Shown here: positions 28,196 to 36,641 of the stretch, one piece after another
Numbering within the stretch: the stretch's first letter is position 1
How the letters are laid out: every line of letters starts with the position of its first letter
Origin: DASVCN01 sp040905665
GTDB taxonomy: Bacteria; Deinococcota; Deinococci; Deinococcales; Trueperaceae
Assembly (NCBI GenBank): GCA_040905665.1
Contig: JBBDRD010000047.1
Coordinates: forward strand, 1-64,000
Direction: 5' to 3'
Length of the DNA stretch: 64,000 nt
Program-made: the position numbers and the translations under genes
Notes under the pieces: generated by a model
The model's database searches: none
Seen by the model: only the letters and a program-made list of their open reading frames with translations
What the model was told of the DNA's origin: nothing

Positions 28196-28984
28196 TCAAG
28201 TTTCATCCGGTCCGCCCCAGTGCGGCGGGCGCTTCTCGAGAAAGGCGCGCACACCTTCCCGCAAGTCCTCACTCATTCGCGCCCGGGCGTTCGCTTTCAC
28301 CGCCAGGTCGAGCGCCCCATCCAGGTCGAGCCCCGAGCTCTCGACGAGCAACCTCTTGGTGGCGGCCAGTGCCATCGGGGAGTTCTTGGCAAGCGTCCCG
28401 GCCAACTCCACGGCTCGCTCCAGGACCCGCTCCGCCGGCAACACTTCGCTCACCACGCCGCGCGCCTTCGCTTCGTGGGCGCTCACCGGCCGCGCTTCGA
28501 GGAGCAGTTCTCTGGCGACCCGCTCCCCCGCCATTCGGGTGAGAAAGACACTCACCACCGCCGCCACGAAGCCGATTCGGGCCTCGGTATAACCGAGCTT
28601 GGCATCCTCACTCATGATCACGACGTCGCAAACCGATGCCAGCCCTGCTCCGCCGGCGACAGCGTGACCGTTTACGGCCGCCACGACCGGTTTGGAAATG
28701 GAGTAAAGGCGCCGGAAAAGGCGGGCTAGTTCACGAGAATCCTCGAGATGCCCCTCTTCACCGCGGTCCGGCAGCGACTCCAACTCCCCCAAATCCATTC
28801 CCGCGCAAAACGCGGCGCCGCTCCCGGTAAGCACCAGCGCGCGTACGCCCGGCTCGGATTCGGCGACATCGAGCGCAGTCGACAGGTCGAGCCGAAGTTG
28901 ACGGTCGAGGGCATTGCGCACCTCCGGACGGTTGAGCGTCAGAATGCGCACCGCACCATCGTTCGTCGCGAGGAGGGAGGACAT
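28196..28984 (-). CDS. Enoyl-CoA hydratase/isomerase family protein
   Basis: This 262-residue crotonase-fold protein probably hydrates or isomerises enoyl-CoA. RILTLNRPEVRNALD opens the fold. The oxyanion-hole segments are GSGAAFCAGMDLGEL and AAVNGHAVAGGAGLASVCDVVI, and the Glu pair expected for hydratase is partly visible (YTEARIGFV). The frame is open upstream to 29068, but a TACAAT hexamer 6 nt before the ATG at 28984 fixes this start. It is divergent from the LEA lipoprotein gene, 112 bp away. Confidence 0.92.
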   Translation of the reverse strand: MSSLLATNDGAVRILTLNRPEVRNALDRQLRLDLSTALDVAESEPGVRALVLTGSGAAFCAGMDLGELESLPDRGEEGHLEDSRELARLFRRLYSISKPVVAAVNGHAVAGGAGLASVCDVVIMSEDAKLGYTEARIGFVAAVVSVFLTRMAGERVARELLLEARPVSAHEAKARGVVSEVLPAERVLERAVELAGTLAKNSPMALAATKRLLVESSGLDLDGALDLAVKANARARMSEDLREGVRAFLEKRPPHWGGPDET

Positions 28985-28990
28985 GTGGGG

Positions 28991-28996
28991 ATTGTA
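28991..28996 (-). promoter_or_regulatory. Leaderless -10 hexamer (TACAAT) of the enoyl-CoA hydratase gene
   Basis: TACAAT on the minus strand is 6 nt from the ATG at 28984. It argues against the longer open frame starting at 29068. Confidence 0.6.
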
Positions 28997-29084
28997 CCGG
29001 CCGGGGCGTCGCAGGCTCACAGGTCTCGGCTCGGCGCCACAGCTCGAGTGGGAAGCGCCGCAGTGCAAGGCTTACCGCGACCGT

Positions 29085-29090
29085 TATAAC
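29085..29090 (+). promoter_or_regulatory. Leaderless -10 hexamer (TATAAC) of the LEA-type lipoprotein gene
   Basis: TATAAC is followed by 6 nt and ATG at 29097. That ATG is also the start of the signal peptide. Confidence 0.5.
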
Positions 29091-29096
29091 TTGGCT

Positions 29097-29984
29097 ATGA
29101 AACGCCTTCCCCTGCACGCCCTCCTGCTGATACCTCTGCTGCTACTCGGCGCCTGCGCTCCCGCCATAACCTCGGTGGTTTCGCCGCCTACTTTCCGCGT
29201 AGTAGAGTCCCAAACCGCGTTACTGAGCCTCGAGCCGCAGGGAGTGGGACTCGGCAACGCGCTCATCCATCTCGAACTCGAAGCGCGCAACCCCAACCCC
29301 TTCCCGATACACCTGGCCGGTCTCGACGGAGACCTCTACCTGGGGGGCCAACGAGTTGCAGGCAGCACCTTCCGTGAGGGCGTATCCCTGCCTGCCGGCG
29401 GTACATCGCAGCTGGGCCTCGACATCTCGGTTCCGGTAGCGGGAACCCCGCAGGTTCTCGGTCAGTTCACCAGCCTGGTAGTCGGTGAAGCGGTCGAGTT
29501 CCGATTGGATGCGACCGTCACCGTCGACCTCCTGGGGACGCCGCAGCGCTTTCCCACGCTCACGATCGCCCAGGGAAACCTGCAGGCGCCTGGCGGCCTC
29601 CGCCCGCCGGAGATCCGTTACGACGCCTCGGCTACCCGCGTCAGTCTGAGCGGGCTCACTGCTCAGATCGACGTCGGCCTGCTGATCGACAACCCGCTGC
29701 CGCTGGGATATTTCGTTCGCGGTCCCCAGGTCACCCTGCAATTGGACGGCCGAACGGTGAGCAGAGTTTCGGTACCGAGAACGGCGGTACCGGCAAGGGG
29801 TACTTCAACTGCTGCGCTGCGGTTCGAGGTGGGCATCGCCGATGCCGGCGCTGCGCTACTCAGCCGGCTACAGACGGGTGGAAGGGGAGTACAGTTCTCG
29901 CTGAGCGGGGCTTTGGAAGTGGAGATCCCGGGCGTTGCATCGACCAGCACTGCTCTCTCCAACGTGGGCGGTCTGCTGCCATAG
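29097..29984 (+). CDS. LEA type 2 (WHy-like) lipoprotein with two tandem domains
   Basis: This is an exported lipoprotein of 295 residues. The signal is MKRLPLHALLLIPLLLLGAC with the lipobox LGAC (Cys about 20). Two similar LEA-2/WHy domains follow. The first contains ALIHLELEARNPNPFPIHLAG (about 60-80) and the second AQIDVGLLIDNPLPLGYFV (about 190-208); the repeated N-P-(N/L)-P motif is the family mark. Such domains are found in desiccation-related proteins, though the bacterial role is unproven. It is convergent with the MMPL gene (5 bp apart), so it may not belong to the lipid cluster next door. Confidence 0.85.
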   Translation: MKRLPLHALLLIPLLLLGACAPAITSVVSPPTFRVVESQTALLSLEPQGVGLGNALIHLELEARNPNPFPIHLAGLDGDLYLGGQRVAGSTFREGVSLPAGGTSQLGLDISVPVAGTPQVLGQFTSLVVGEAVEFRLDATVTVDLLGTPQRFPTLTIAQGNLQAPGGLRPPEIRYDASATRVSLSGLTAQIDVGLLIDNPLPLGYFVRGPQVTLQLDGRTVSRVSVPRTAVPARGTSTAALRFEVGIADAGAALLSRLQTGGRGVQFSLSGALEVEIPGVASTSTALSNVGGLLP

Positions 29985-29989
29985 CCCGG

Positions 29990-32230
29990 TCAGTCGGGGC
30001 TGAGTCCCACTCGTTCGGCGAGCTTCGCCATCGGCTGCGGCAACCACCAGTTCCACCTTCCGGCGAGAAACATCATGGCCGGGACCAACGCCAGCCGCAC
30101 CAGCGTGGCGTCAAGCAGAACCGCCACGGCCAGGCCCAGCCCCAACGTCTTTATCAGCACCACTTCGGAGAAGATGAAGCTGCTGAATACCACGATCATC
30201 ACGGCTGCCGCAGAGGTGATTACCCCTCCGGTCGAACTTAAGGCAGACACCACTGCATCTCGGTCCGAAAGCCCCTGTTGGTGCTTTTCGTAGATACGAG
30301 CAACCAGGAATACCTCGTAGTCCATCGACAAGCCAAAGACGATCGCGAAGATGAACAGGGGGGCGCTGGTATCGACGTAGCCCAAGCCCCCAGGAACGCC
30401 GAACAGACCGGCCAACCAACCCTCCTGGAAGACCAGGGTAATCACCCCGTATGCTGTGGCGACCGTGAGGGTGTTTAGCAGGATCGATTTGAGCGGAATG
30501 AGCAGCGACCGGAACGCCAGCCCCAGTACCAGCAAAATGCCCAGATAGACGAGGGCAACGGCCCAGGGGAACGACTGGTAGAGCAGCCTGGTCCACTCCG
30601 CTTCGAAGATCGCGGCGCCTCCCACAAGAGCTCGCACGTCCACCGCTTCGATCGCCTCGCCAACCGACTTGCGAAGCGCGCTGATGTCATGGGGAGGAAG
30701 ATTGCCCAGAGGGAAGAGGGTGATTCGGGCGTAGCGCCCGCTCTCGCTCACCGTCGCCACAACCAGCTCGCGCAGTTCACTGCCTAGGGCGAGTTCCTGG
30801 GTCGCGTAGTACTGATAGAGCATCAACGAAGGAAGGCTATCGACCATCATCGCCGAGTATGCTTCACTCACCGTGGGAATTTGCTCCAACAGTCGCCCCA
30901 GCCGCGATAATTGCCGTTGGCTCGAAGGATTGAAGAAGCCGGTCTCACCGAAATCCACCATTACCTCGACCGGCTCGAGCATGCCCTCGAGCCCCACGCC
31001 TTCAAGCGCCGCCACCACCCTTCTGGAATCGGTTGCCGGGCTTAGGCCGCGGGCGCCGGGGTCCGCCACCTCCATTCCCAGCGCTGGAACGCTGAGGAGC
31101 ACCAGCGCGCCGGCTCCGGCCACGGCCCATACCCAAGGATGACGCAGGATGAGCTGGGCCCGTTTGCGCCAGAACGAACGACTCCGTAGGCCTGGAATCC
31201 GCCGAGTTACGCGCCAGGAATTGACTCGGTGTCCAAGCAGCGCCAGTAGCGCCGGCAGGGCGGTGGTGCTAACCAGGATGCTGACCGCCAGCACGACTAT
31301 CGTTCCCACACCCAGCGAGCGTATGAAGGGCAGAGGTGGTACCAGCAGCGCCGAGAGGGCGATGAGGACCGTCACTCCGCTGAACAGAACTGCCTTGCCG
31401 GCGGTTTGCGAGGTGATTTCGGCCGCGCGGTGCGGATCCATGCCGCCACGAAGCTCCTCGCGGAAGCGGTTAACCATTAGCAAGGCGTAGTCGATGCCGG
31501 TGGCGAGCCCCAGCATTGTCACGATGCTCTGCGTGAAGATAGCGAAGTCGATGAACTGTCCCAGGCCGTAAAGCACCGAGAACGACAACGTAATGGAGGC
31601 CAGCGCGACGAGCAGCGGAAGGATGGAGGCGACCAGTGCGCCGAACGCGAATACCAGGACCGCAAGCGATAGCGGCAGGCCGTACAGCTCGGCCCGACGA
31701 GTGTCCCGCTCGCTGATCTCTTCGAGCTCCTGTACCGATGCAGGGCCGCCGGCGATACTGAAGCTGAGCCCACCGCTGTGCTCGAGAGCCGTGCGGATGG
31801 CTGCCGCTATCTCCTTGGCCTGGGCATCGGAATCCGATTGGATGCCGATGAGCGAGATCGTGTAGTGACCGTCGTCGCCAACGAGGTCGAGTCCTTGAGA
31901 GCGACGGTAATCACGTACCCCGGTAACCCCCGGGATCCCTTGGATCATTTCGATAGCCCTAAAGTATGCCTGATCGAACGCCGGCTCGCCCAAACGCGCT
32001 TCGTCGCTGCTGCTCACCAGGACCACGTTGTAGTCGTCGGTCTGTCGGAACTCCTCGAGCAGGATACGGCGCACCTGTTCGGGGACGCTGGATTCGGGAA
32101 CGCTCGGTTGGGCGTCGAGAACCTCGCCTACCCTGGCGGCGAATGGCAGCGAGGCAAGCACGACCACTAACCAAATGGCCAGTACCAGTCGAGGGCGGTG
32201 GCTGACCAAGGTGGCAAGGCGGGAAGGCAT
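29990..32230 (-). CDS. MMPL/RND-family transporter
   Basis: This 746-residue inner-membrane transporter has two homologous halves. Each has one N-terminal membrane helix, a periplasmic domain and a bundle of about five more helices. Family marks are GLATGIDYALLMVNRFREEL (first half) and IVFGLSMDYEVFLVARIYEKHQQG (second half), with Asp-Tyr pairs that relay protons. MMPL proteins move lipids or hydrophobic compounds to the outside. It is the last gene of the minus-strand lipid cluster, 45 bp after the ABC ATPase. A TAAGCT lies 8 nt before its ATG and may give an extra transcript. Confidence 0.93.
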   Translation of the reverse strand: MPSRLATLVSHRPRLVLAIWLVVVLASLPFAARVGEVLDAQPSVPESSVPEQVRRILLEEFRQTDDYNVVLVSSSDEARLGEPAFDQAYFRAIEMIQGIPGVTGVRDYRRSQGLDLVGDDGHYTISLIGIQSDSDAQAKEIAAAIRTALEHSGGLSFSIAGGPASVQELEEISERDTRRAELYGLPLSLAVLVFAFGALVASILPLLVALASITLSFSVLYGLGQFIDFAIFTQSIVTMLGLATGIDYALLMVNRFREELRGGMDPHRAAEITSQTAGKAVLFSGVTVLIALSALLVPPLPFIRSLGVGTIVVLAVSILVSTTALPALLALLGHRVNSWRVTRRIPGLRSRSFWRKRAQLILRHPWVWAVAGAGALVLLSVPALGMEVADPGARGLSPATDSRRVVAALEGVGLEGMLEPVEVMVDFGETGFFNPSSQRQLSRLGRLLEQIPTVSEAYSAMMVDSLPSLMLYQYYATQELALGSELRELVVATVSESGRYARITLFPLGNLPPHDISALRKSVGEAIEAVDVRALVGGAAIFEAEWTRLLYQSFPWAVALVYLGILLVLGLAFRSLLIPLKSILLNTLTVATAYGVITLVFQEGWLAGLFGVPGGLGYVDTSAPLFIFAIVFGLSMDYEVFLVARIYEKHQQGLSDRDAVVSALSSTGGVITSAAAVMIVVFSSFIFSEVVLIKTLGLGLAVAVLLDATLVRLALVPAMMFLAGRWNWWLPQPMAKLAERVGLSPD

Positions 32231-32275
32231 AATTCGCTAGCTTAACAACAGCATTCGAAGGAGCATGAGAGGGCG

Positions 32276-33016
32276 TTAAACCCCGACAAAGGTTTCAATC
32301 ACCGAACGCGCATGCGGGTCCCGAGTACCCACCGCGCCCGATAGCCGGCCATCTCGCAAGAACAGGATCGTGTCGGCGATCAGGGCCGCTTTGGGGTCGT
32401 GAGTCACCATCACGACCGTCCATCCTCGCTCATCGACCCCGCGCCGCAACAGGCCAAGCACCTCTTGGCCGGTCTCGCTGTCGAGATTGCCGGTGGGCTC
32501 GTCGGCCAGGACCACGACCGGGTCGTTGATGAGGGCGCGGGCAAGCGCGACTCGCTGCCGCTGTCCGCCCGAGAGTTGTTTGGGGCGGTGCTCGAGCCGG
32601 TTCTCGATTCCCAGATCGGCCGCCAGTTCGGCCAGCCTGGTTTCCGCTTCCCCCCTGCGGCCGGCAACCTCGGCGGGCAGCAGGATGTTCTCGCGAGCGG
32701 TCAGGTTCGGTATCAGTTCAAATGTCTGGAAGACGAACCCCAAGTGATCCCGGCGCATCCGAGTTAGAGCGTCATCGTGCAATCCGCTCGTGGCGACTCC
32801 GTCGATCAGGACCTCACCCTGATCCGGAACGTCGAGCAGGCCAAGTAGGTGCAACAGTGTGCTCTTCCCGCTGCCCGAGGGACCCATCACGCTCACGAAC
32901 GAGCCGGGCTCGACGGCGATATCGATTCCGGCCAGTGCGGTTATCTGCTGTTCTCCCAGACGGTAGTTCTTGCCCAGGCGTCGCGCCTCGATGGCGTAGC
33001 GATTTGAAGGTTCCAT
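32276..33016 (-). CDS. ABC transporter ATP-binding protein (LolD/MacB-like)
   Basis: This 246-residue ATPase belongs to the group that works with FtsX-type permeases. It has Walker A GPSGSGKST (about 46-54), the Q-loop FQTFELIPNLTARENILLP, the signature LSGGQRQRVALARAL, Walker B VVLADEPTGNLDSETG and the H-loop VTHDPKAA. The permease gene ends 3 bp upstream, so the two form one transporter. Relatives extract lipoproteins or export lipids and peptides. Context suggests a lipid cargo, which is inference. Confidence 0.95.
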   Translation of the reverse strand: MEPSNRYAIEARRLGKNYRLGEQQITALAGIDIAVEPGSFVSVMGPSGSGKSTLLHLLGLLDVPDQGEVLIDGVATSGLHDDALTRMRRDHLGFVFQTFELIPNLTARENILLPAEVAGRRGEAETRLAELAADLGIENRLEHRPKQLSGGQRQRVALARALINDPVVVLADEPTGNLDSETGQEVLGLLRRGVDERGWTVVMVTHDPKAALIADTILFLRDGRLSGAVGTRDPHARSVIETFVGV

Positions 33017-33019
33017 CTG

Positions 33020-35584
33020 TTACTCCGAGGCGCCCAGCGCCAGAATCGGCGGCAGCCGGGAAGCGCGGCGGGCGGGAAAGTATGAGGCGAGTAAGCCTAC
33101 GAGGGGCGAAGCGACGAGCGCCACGGCGATGAGCAGCCAGGGGTAGCGGGGGGTGATGGCGAAACCCGTGATGGCGGCCGCTCCCGCGGTGATCACGTGG
33201 GCGAGTAACAATCCCGAGAAGACACCCAGGATAGTCCCCACAATCAGCACGACCAATCCTTCGGAAGTCACTACCCGCCCCACGCCCTGTCGGGTGAGGC
33301 CAAAGGTGCGAAGGACTGCCAGCTCGTGTTGCCGGCTGGAAAGATTCATTCCCAGGGTATTAGCCACCCCGAGCGCGGCGATGAAGATCGCCAGGGCGAG
33401 CAGGGCATTGGTCGTGACGAACGAGCGACGAGTGAGCGCCATGATTGTTTCCCGATAATCCCGGTTCAGGGTGACGTCTAGATACAGGTTCGGGAAGCTT
33501 GCGACGAGGACGTCGCGAGCTTCCGCTACGTCGACCTCCGGTTGGACGGTCATCACATAGAGATCCGGCGTTCCGCCCCCGAAGATATCCATGTCCTCGA
33601 TCGAGGCAACCACCGACTCGCCGCCCCCGGTGAAGTCAACGATCACACCCCCCACCGGAAACTCCCGAAATCCTTCGTCGGTCCTCAGTTCAACCTGGTC
33701 ACCTCGGCCAAGGCCGAATCTGTCGTGCAGGGTATTGGCGATGAGCACCTCGCCGCCGGCCGAGAGCGATTGATAACCCTCGAGGTTGTCCCCCTGCCCG
33801 GGGATGTATTGGAATCGGCCAAAACCGTCGTCCGGCGCGAATCGTCGCGGGTCGACCAGCACAAGCGCGATGCTGCGCGCCCGTCCGTCGCCCTCGGGCT
33901 GGAAGCGAACTATCCGGATGCCCACGCCGGAGACCTGGTCGATGCCGGGTATCGCCGCCGCGACGGCGGACTCGAATTCGGCCGGAAAGCTCACCGGCGA
34001 GGTGACGAACATGTCCCCTACGATGGTTGTGTCGACCCAGTCGGCGATAGCGCCGTTTATGCCGGCCACCATCGCTCCTACGCCGATGGTGAGACCCATT
34101 CCCACCACCACCGACCCTATGGCCACGCCGTTTCGCGCGGCGTTGCGACGGGCGAACGAGGCCCCGAGTTTGCCGGCCGTGCCCATCACTCTCGACAGGA
34201 GTGGACCCAGGATAGCGAGCGCAGGCGGCAGGAGAGTGGGCGTGGCAAGCGTGAATCCCAAAAAGAGGAGCGACATCGCTAATGCGGCAGCGGCCAGGGC
34301 CCAGGCCCCGCTCCAGGGCAGGAGCGCCAGAGTTACTCCGGCCGCCACGGCCAGCCAGCCGAGCAGGCTGCGCAGTAGTGAAACGTCGTCCTCCTCGGCC
34401 TGCCGCAAAGCCGCCAGAGGTGGAGTGGCCGAGGCATTGCGCGCCGGCAGAAAACCGGCGAGCAGAGCGACAAGCACACCCACGCCGGCCGCGGGCAGCA
34501 CACTCCCCAGGGGCACTACCAGCGTTCGGAACTCGATGCCCAGGCTAAAGGCGTTGATACGGGTGATTGCGTAGGCGAGGACGATGCCCAGCAGCAGGCC
34601 GGCAATGACTCCCAGAAGGCTCACGAACGCGGCTTCCAGCAACGCGAGCCGCTGTACCTGTTGTCTGGTGAGGCAGAGGGTGCGCAAGAGTGCATACTCG
34701 CGACGGCGTTCGACGACGGCCGCCATGAAGGTGTTGTAGGCCATGAAGCCGCCCAGCGCCAGAAGAGTAGCAGCCAGGATGCTCAAGCCCGATTGGATTG
34801 TGTCGACGATTCCCGTGGCGATGTTGCCGCTGGCCGCCGGATAGGTAACGGTGTAATCGTCTGACAGTCCATCGGTGAGACGCTGCAGCGTCTCACTCGT
34901 GTTGGCGTCCTCGTCGAGGTGAAGTTCGATGAAGCTCGCTCTGCCTTCGAGGTGGAGAAGCGCCTGGAGGTCTTCGAGCGCCATGATCGCTACCCGGCCG
35001 CCGTTGGTCGAAGCGAAGCCGTAGGAGTCGTCGAGCAGGCCTGTGACCGGTAGCTCCAGTGCTCCCAGTTGGCCGGTGAAGCGGACCGTCTGTCCAATCT
35101 CGATTCCACGCTGAGCCGCGAAGTTTTCGGCCATCGCAACGCCGTTGCTGCCCGCCTGAGGGATTCTTCCGGCCGAGACGCGCGCCGGTAGCTCCGCCTG
35201 CGTGGCGGTGACGCGACCCGAGATCTGGAAGCCGGTGTCGACCCCCGGAATTACCGAGCGGTTGAACTCCTGCGTTTCGCGCACCGGTTCGGCCCGGATG
35301 TTGAGAACCGGATAAGAGTACTCGACGGATTCCTCGGCTTCCAATACCGGCAGTACGTCGTCCACGGCGAAGACCGCTCGCCCCTGAACACCGGGAGTCA
35401 CGAGCAGATCGGCGTTCCCGGCCGCGGCTGCCAGTGTGCTGGCCACGTTGGCCTCGACGTTGTCGCCTACCGAGAGGGTAGCCAGGACCGCAGCTATTCC
35501 TATTGCCACTCCCAGTACCGTCGCAGCGGTACGCCATGCATGGCGGGAGAGGTTACGCAGCGCAAGCCGCACCAGCATTGGCAT
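33020..35584 (-). CDS. Large FtsX-type ABC transporter permease (two FtsX units)
   Basis: This permease has 854 residues from the chosen start. A first membrane helix (AATVLGVAIGIAAVLATLSVG) is followed by a MacB-like periplasmic domain (about 55-250), three helices, four linking helices (about 410-500), then a second FtsX unit with its own periplasmic domain (about 560-730) and three final helices. One chain therefore supplies both halves. The open frame runs 56 codons further upstream, but TACACT 7 nt before ATG 35584 decides the start. That promoter could separate the export genes from the biosynthetic genes upstream. Confidence 0.92.
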   Translation of the reverse strand: MPMLVRLALRNLSRHAWRTAATVLGVAIGIAAVLATLSVGDNVEANVASTLAAAAGNADLLVTPGVQGRAVFAVDDVLPVLEAEESVEYSYPVLNIRAEPVRETQEFNRSVIPGVDTGFQISGRVTATQAELPARVSAGRIPQAGSNGVAMAENFAAQRGIEIGQTVRFTGQLGALELPVTGLLDDSYGFASTNGGRVAIMALEDLQALLHLEGRASFIELHLDEDANTSETLQRLTDGLSDDYTVTYPAASGNIATGIVDTIQSGLSILAATLLALGGFMAYNTFMAAVVERRREYALLRTLCLTRQQVQRLALLEAAFVSLLGVIAGLLLGIVLAYAITRINAFSLGIEFRTLVVPLGSVLPAAGVGVLVALLAGFLPARNASATPPLAALRQAEEDDVSLLRSLLGWLAVAAGVTLALLPWSGAWALAAAALAMSLLFLGFTLATPTLLPPALAILGPLLSRVMGTAGKLGASFARRNAARNGVAIGSVVVGMGLTIGVGAMVAGINGAIADWVDTTIVGDMFVTSPVSFPAEFESAVAAAIPGIDQVSGVGIRIVRFQPEGDGRARSIALVLVDPRRFAPDDGFGRFQYIPGQGDNLEGYQSLSAGGEVLIANTLHDRFGLGRGDQVELRTDEGFREFPVGGVIVDFTGGGESVVASIEDMDIFGGGTPDLYVMTVQPEVDVAEARDVLVASFPNLYLDVTLNRDYRETIMALTRRSFVTTNALLALAIFIAALGVANTLGMNLSSRQHELAVLRTFGLTRQGVGRVVTSEGLVVLIVGTILGVFSGLLLAHVITAGAAAITGFAITPRYPWLLIAVALVASPLVGLLASYFPARRASRLPPILALGASE

Positions 35585-35591
35585 CGGCACC

Positions 35592-35597
35592 AGTGTA
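35592..35597 (-). promoter_or_regulatory. Leaderless -10 hexamer (TACACT) of the FtsX permease gene
   Basis: TACACT on the minus strand is 7 nt from ATG 35584, inside the 31-bp gap after the flippase gene. It may be an internal promoter for the permease-ATPase-MMPL segment. Confidence 0.55.
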
Positions 35598-35615
35598 TCC
35601 GAGTGTCGCTTGCCG

Positions 35616-36641
35616 CTACTCACCTTCTTCGACCGAGGCTCTCCTGCCCGCTCCAGCCAGAGCCAGTCCGCCGATGAGGGGACCCAGCAGGAAGTAGAGG
35701 TAGTGCTGAAAGAAGCGCCAGATAAGAACCGCCACGGCGAGCGCTCCACCACTTACCTGGCCCCGGAGCGCGTAGGTTATCGCCGCCTCCTGATAGCCGC
35801 TGGCCCCAGGCGTGGGCACCAGGAATGCGAAGGCGTGCAGCACTATCTGCACGGTGTAGACCACGCCGTGTTCGGCACTCATCAGAAGTCCGATGAGAAC
35901 CAGGTTCAGGACGGCGAAGTAGGGCAGCCGCGCTGCTCCCGACAGCAGATGAAAACGCAGGTGCCAGTGCCAGGGACGACTCGAATACCCGCGGCTGGCT
36001 AGCGACAGATCTTTCAGGAATGAGTCGGTTCTGGAATGGAAGCGCCTCAGGAACCGATGCGCCGTGGCCCGGCGCAGCAGTTGAATTGCCAGCGGGAGCC
36101 GGAACACAAGCAGGTAGCTCGCCAGAATGGCGACGGCCGAAAGAGCCGCGACCAGTACCCCCAGCTGCTCCAGCGGCAGTTGGACGCCCGTGAAGCGCAA
36201 GGCGAGGTAACTGGCCGGAGCGGCCCAGCCAAAGAAGGCGAGGTCACCGACCACGCACATTACTGCTACGGCCACCGCTTCGTTAGCAGGCAGCCCGAAG
36301 CGGTTGAGCAGAAACACGATACCGATCGAGTTGCCCCCGCCCGATGGGGTGGCGACGGCACTGAAGGTCCCTAGTATGTGGGTCTGAACGCCCTGCCAGA
36401 AGGTAGTGGGATGGGCGGTCCTCGCTGTTAGGAATACTATCCGCCAGCCCGACAGCAGCCACCAGAGCAGTACCGGTACGGCCATGCCGGCTAGCGCCAG
36501 GAAGTTTAGTCGACCGAATATGCTCCGTAGGTCGTGATCGAACAGGTCTGGAGCGACGAGGTAGAGGCTCGCTAAACCCAAGCCAAGTGAGATGGCGAGG
36601 GCGCTGCCGAGCCGAATCACATTTCCATTGTTCTTACTCAC
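35616..36641 (-). CDS. Flippase-like membrane protein (lysylphosphatidylglycerol synthase TM domain, PF03706)
   Basis: This 341-residue integral membrane protein has about eight helices. It has the family block FWQGVQTHILGTFSAVATPSGGGNSIGIVFLL and the later FLVPTPGASGYQEAAITYAL, both typical of the LPG-synthase/AglD-type transmembrane domain. No soluble lysyl transferase domain is attached. Members act as, or are thought to act as, lipid flippases. The gene overlaps the preceding glycosyltransferase by 8 nt, so flipping of the glycolipid made by its neighbours is a natural inference. Confidence 0.88.
   Translation of the reverse strand: MSKNNGNVIRLGSALAISLGLGLASLYLVAPDLFDHDLRSIFGRLNFLALAGMAVPVLLWWLLSGWRIVFLTARTAHPTTFWQGVQTHILGTFSAVATPSGGGNSIGIVFLLNRFGLPANEAVAVAVMCVVGDLAFFGWAAPASYLALRFTGVQLPLEQLGVLVAALSAVAILASYLLVFRLPLAIQLLRRATAHRFLRRFHSRTDSFLKDLSLASRGYSSRPWHWHLRFHLLSGAARLPYFAVLNLVLIGLLMSAEHGVVYTVQIVLHAFAFLVPTPGASGYQEAAITYALRGQVSGGALAVAVLIWRFFQHYLYFLLGPLIGGLALAGAGRRASVEEGE

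Noticed and set aside
35585..35752. 56-codon upstream extension of the FtsX permease
   Set aside because: It overlaps the flippase gene, lacks family features, and covers the TACACT hexamer placed 7 nt before ATG 35584.
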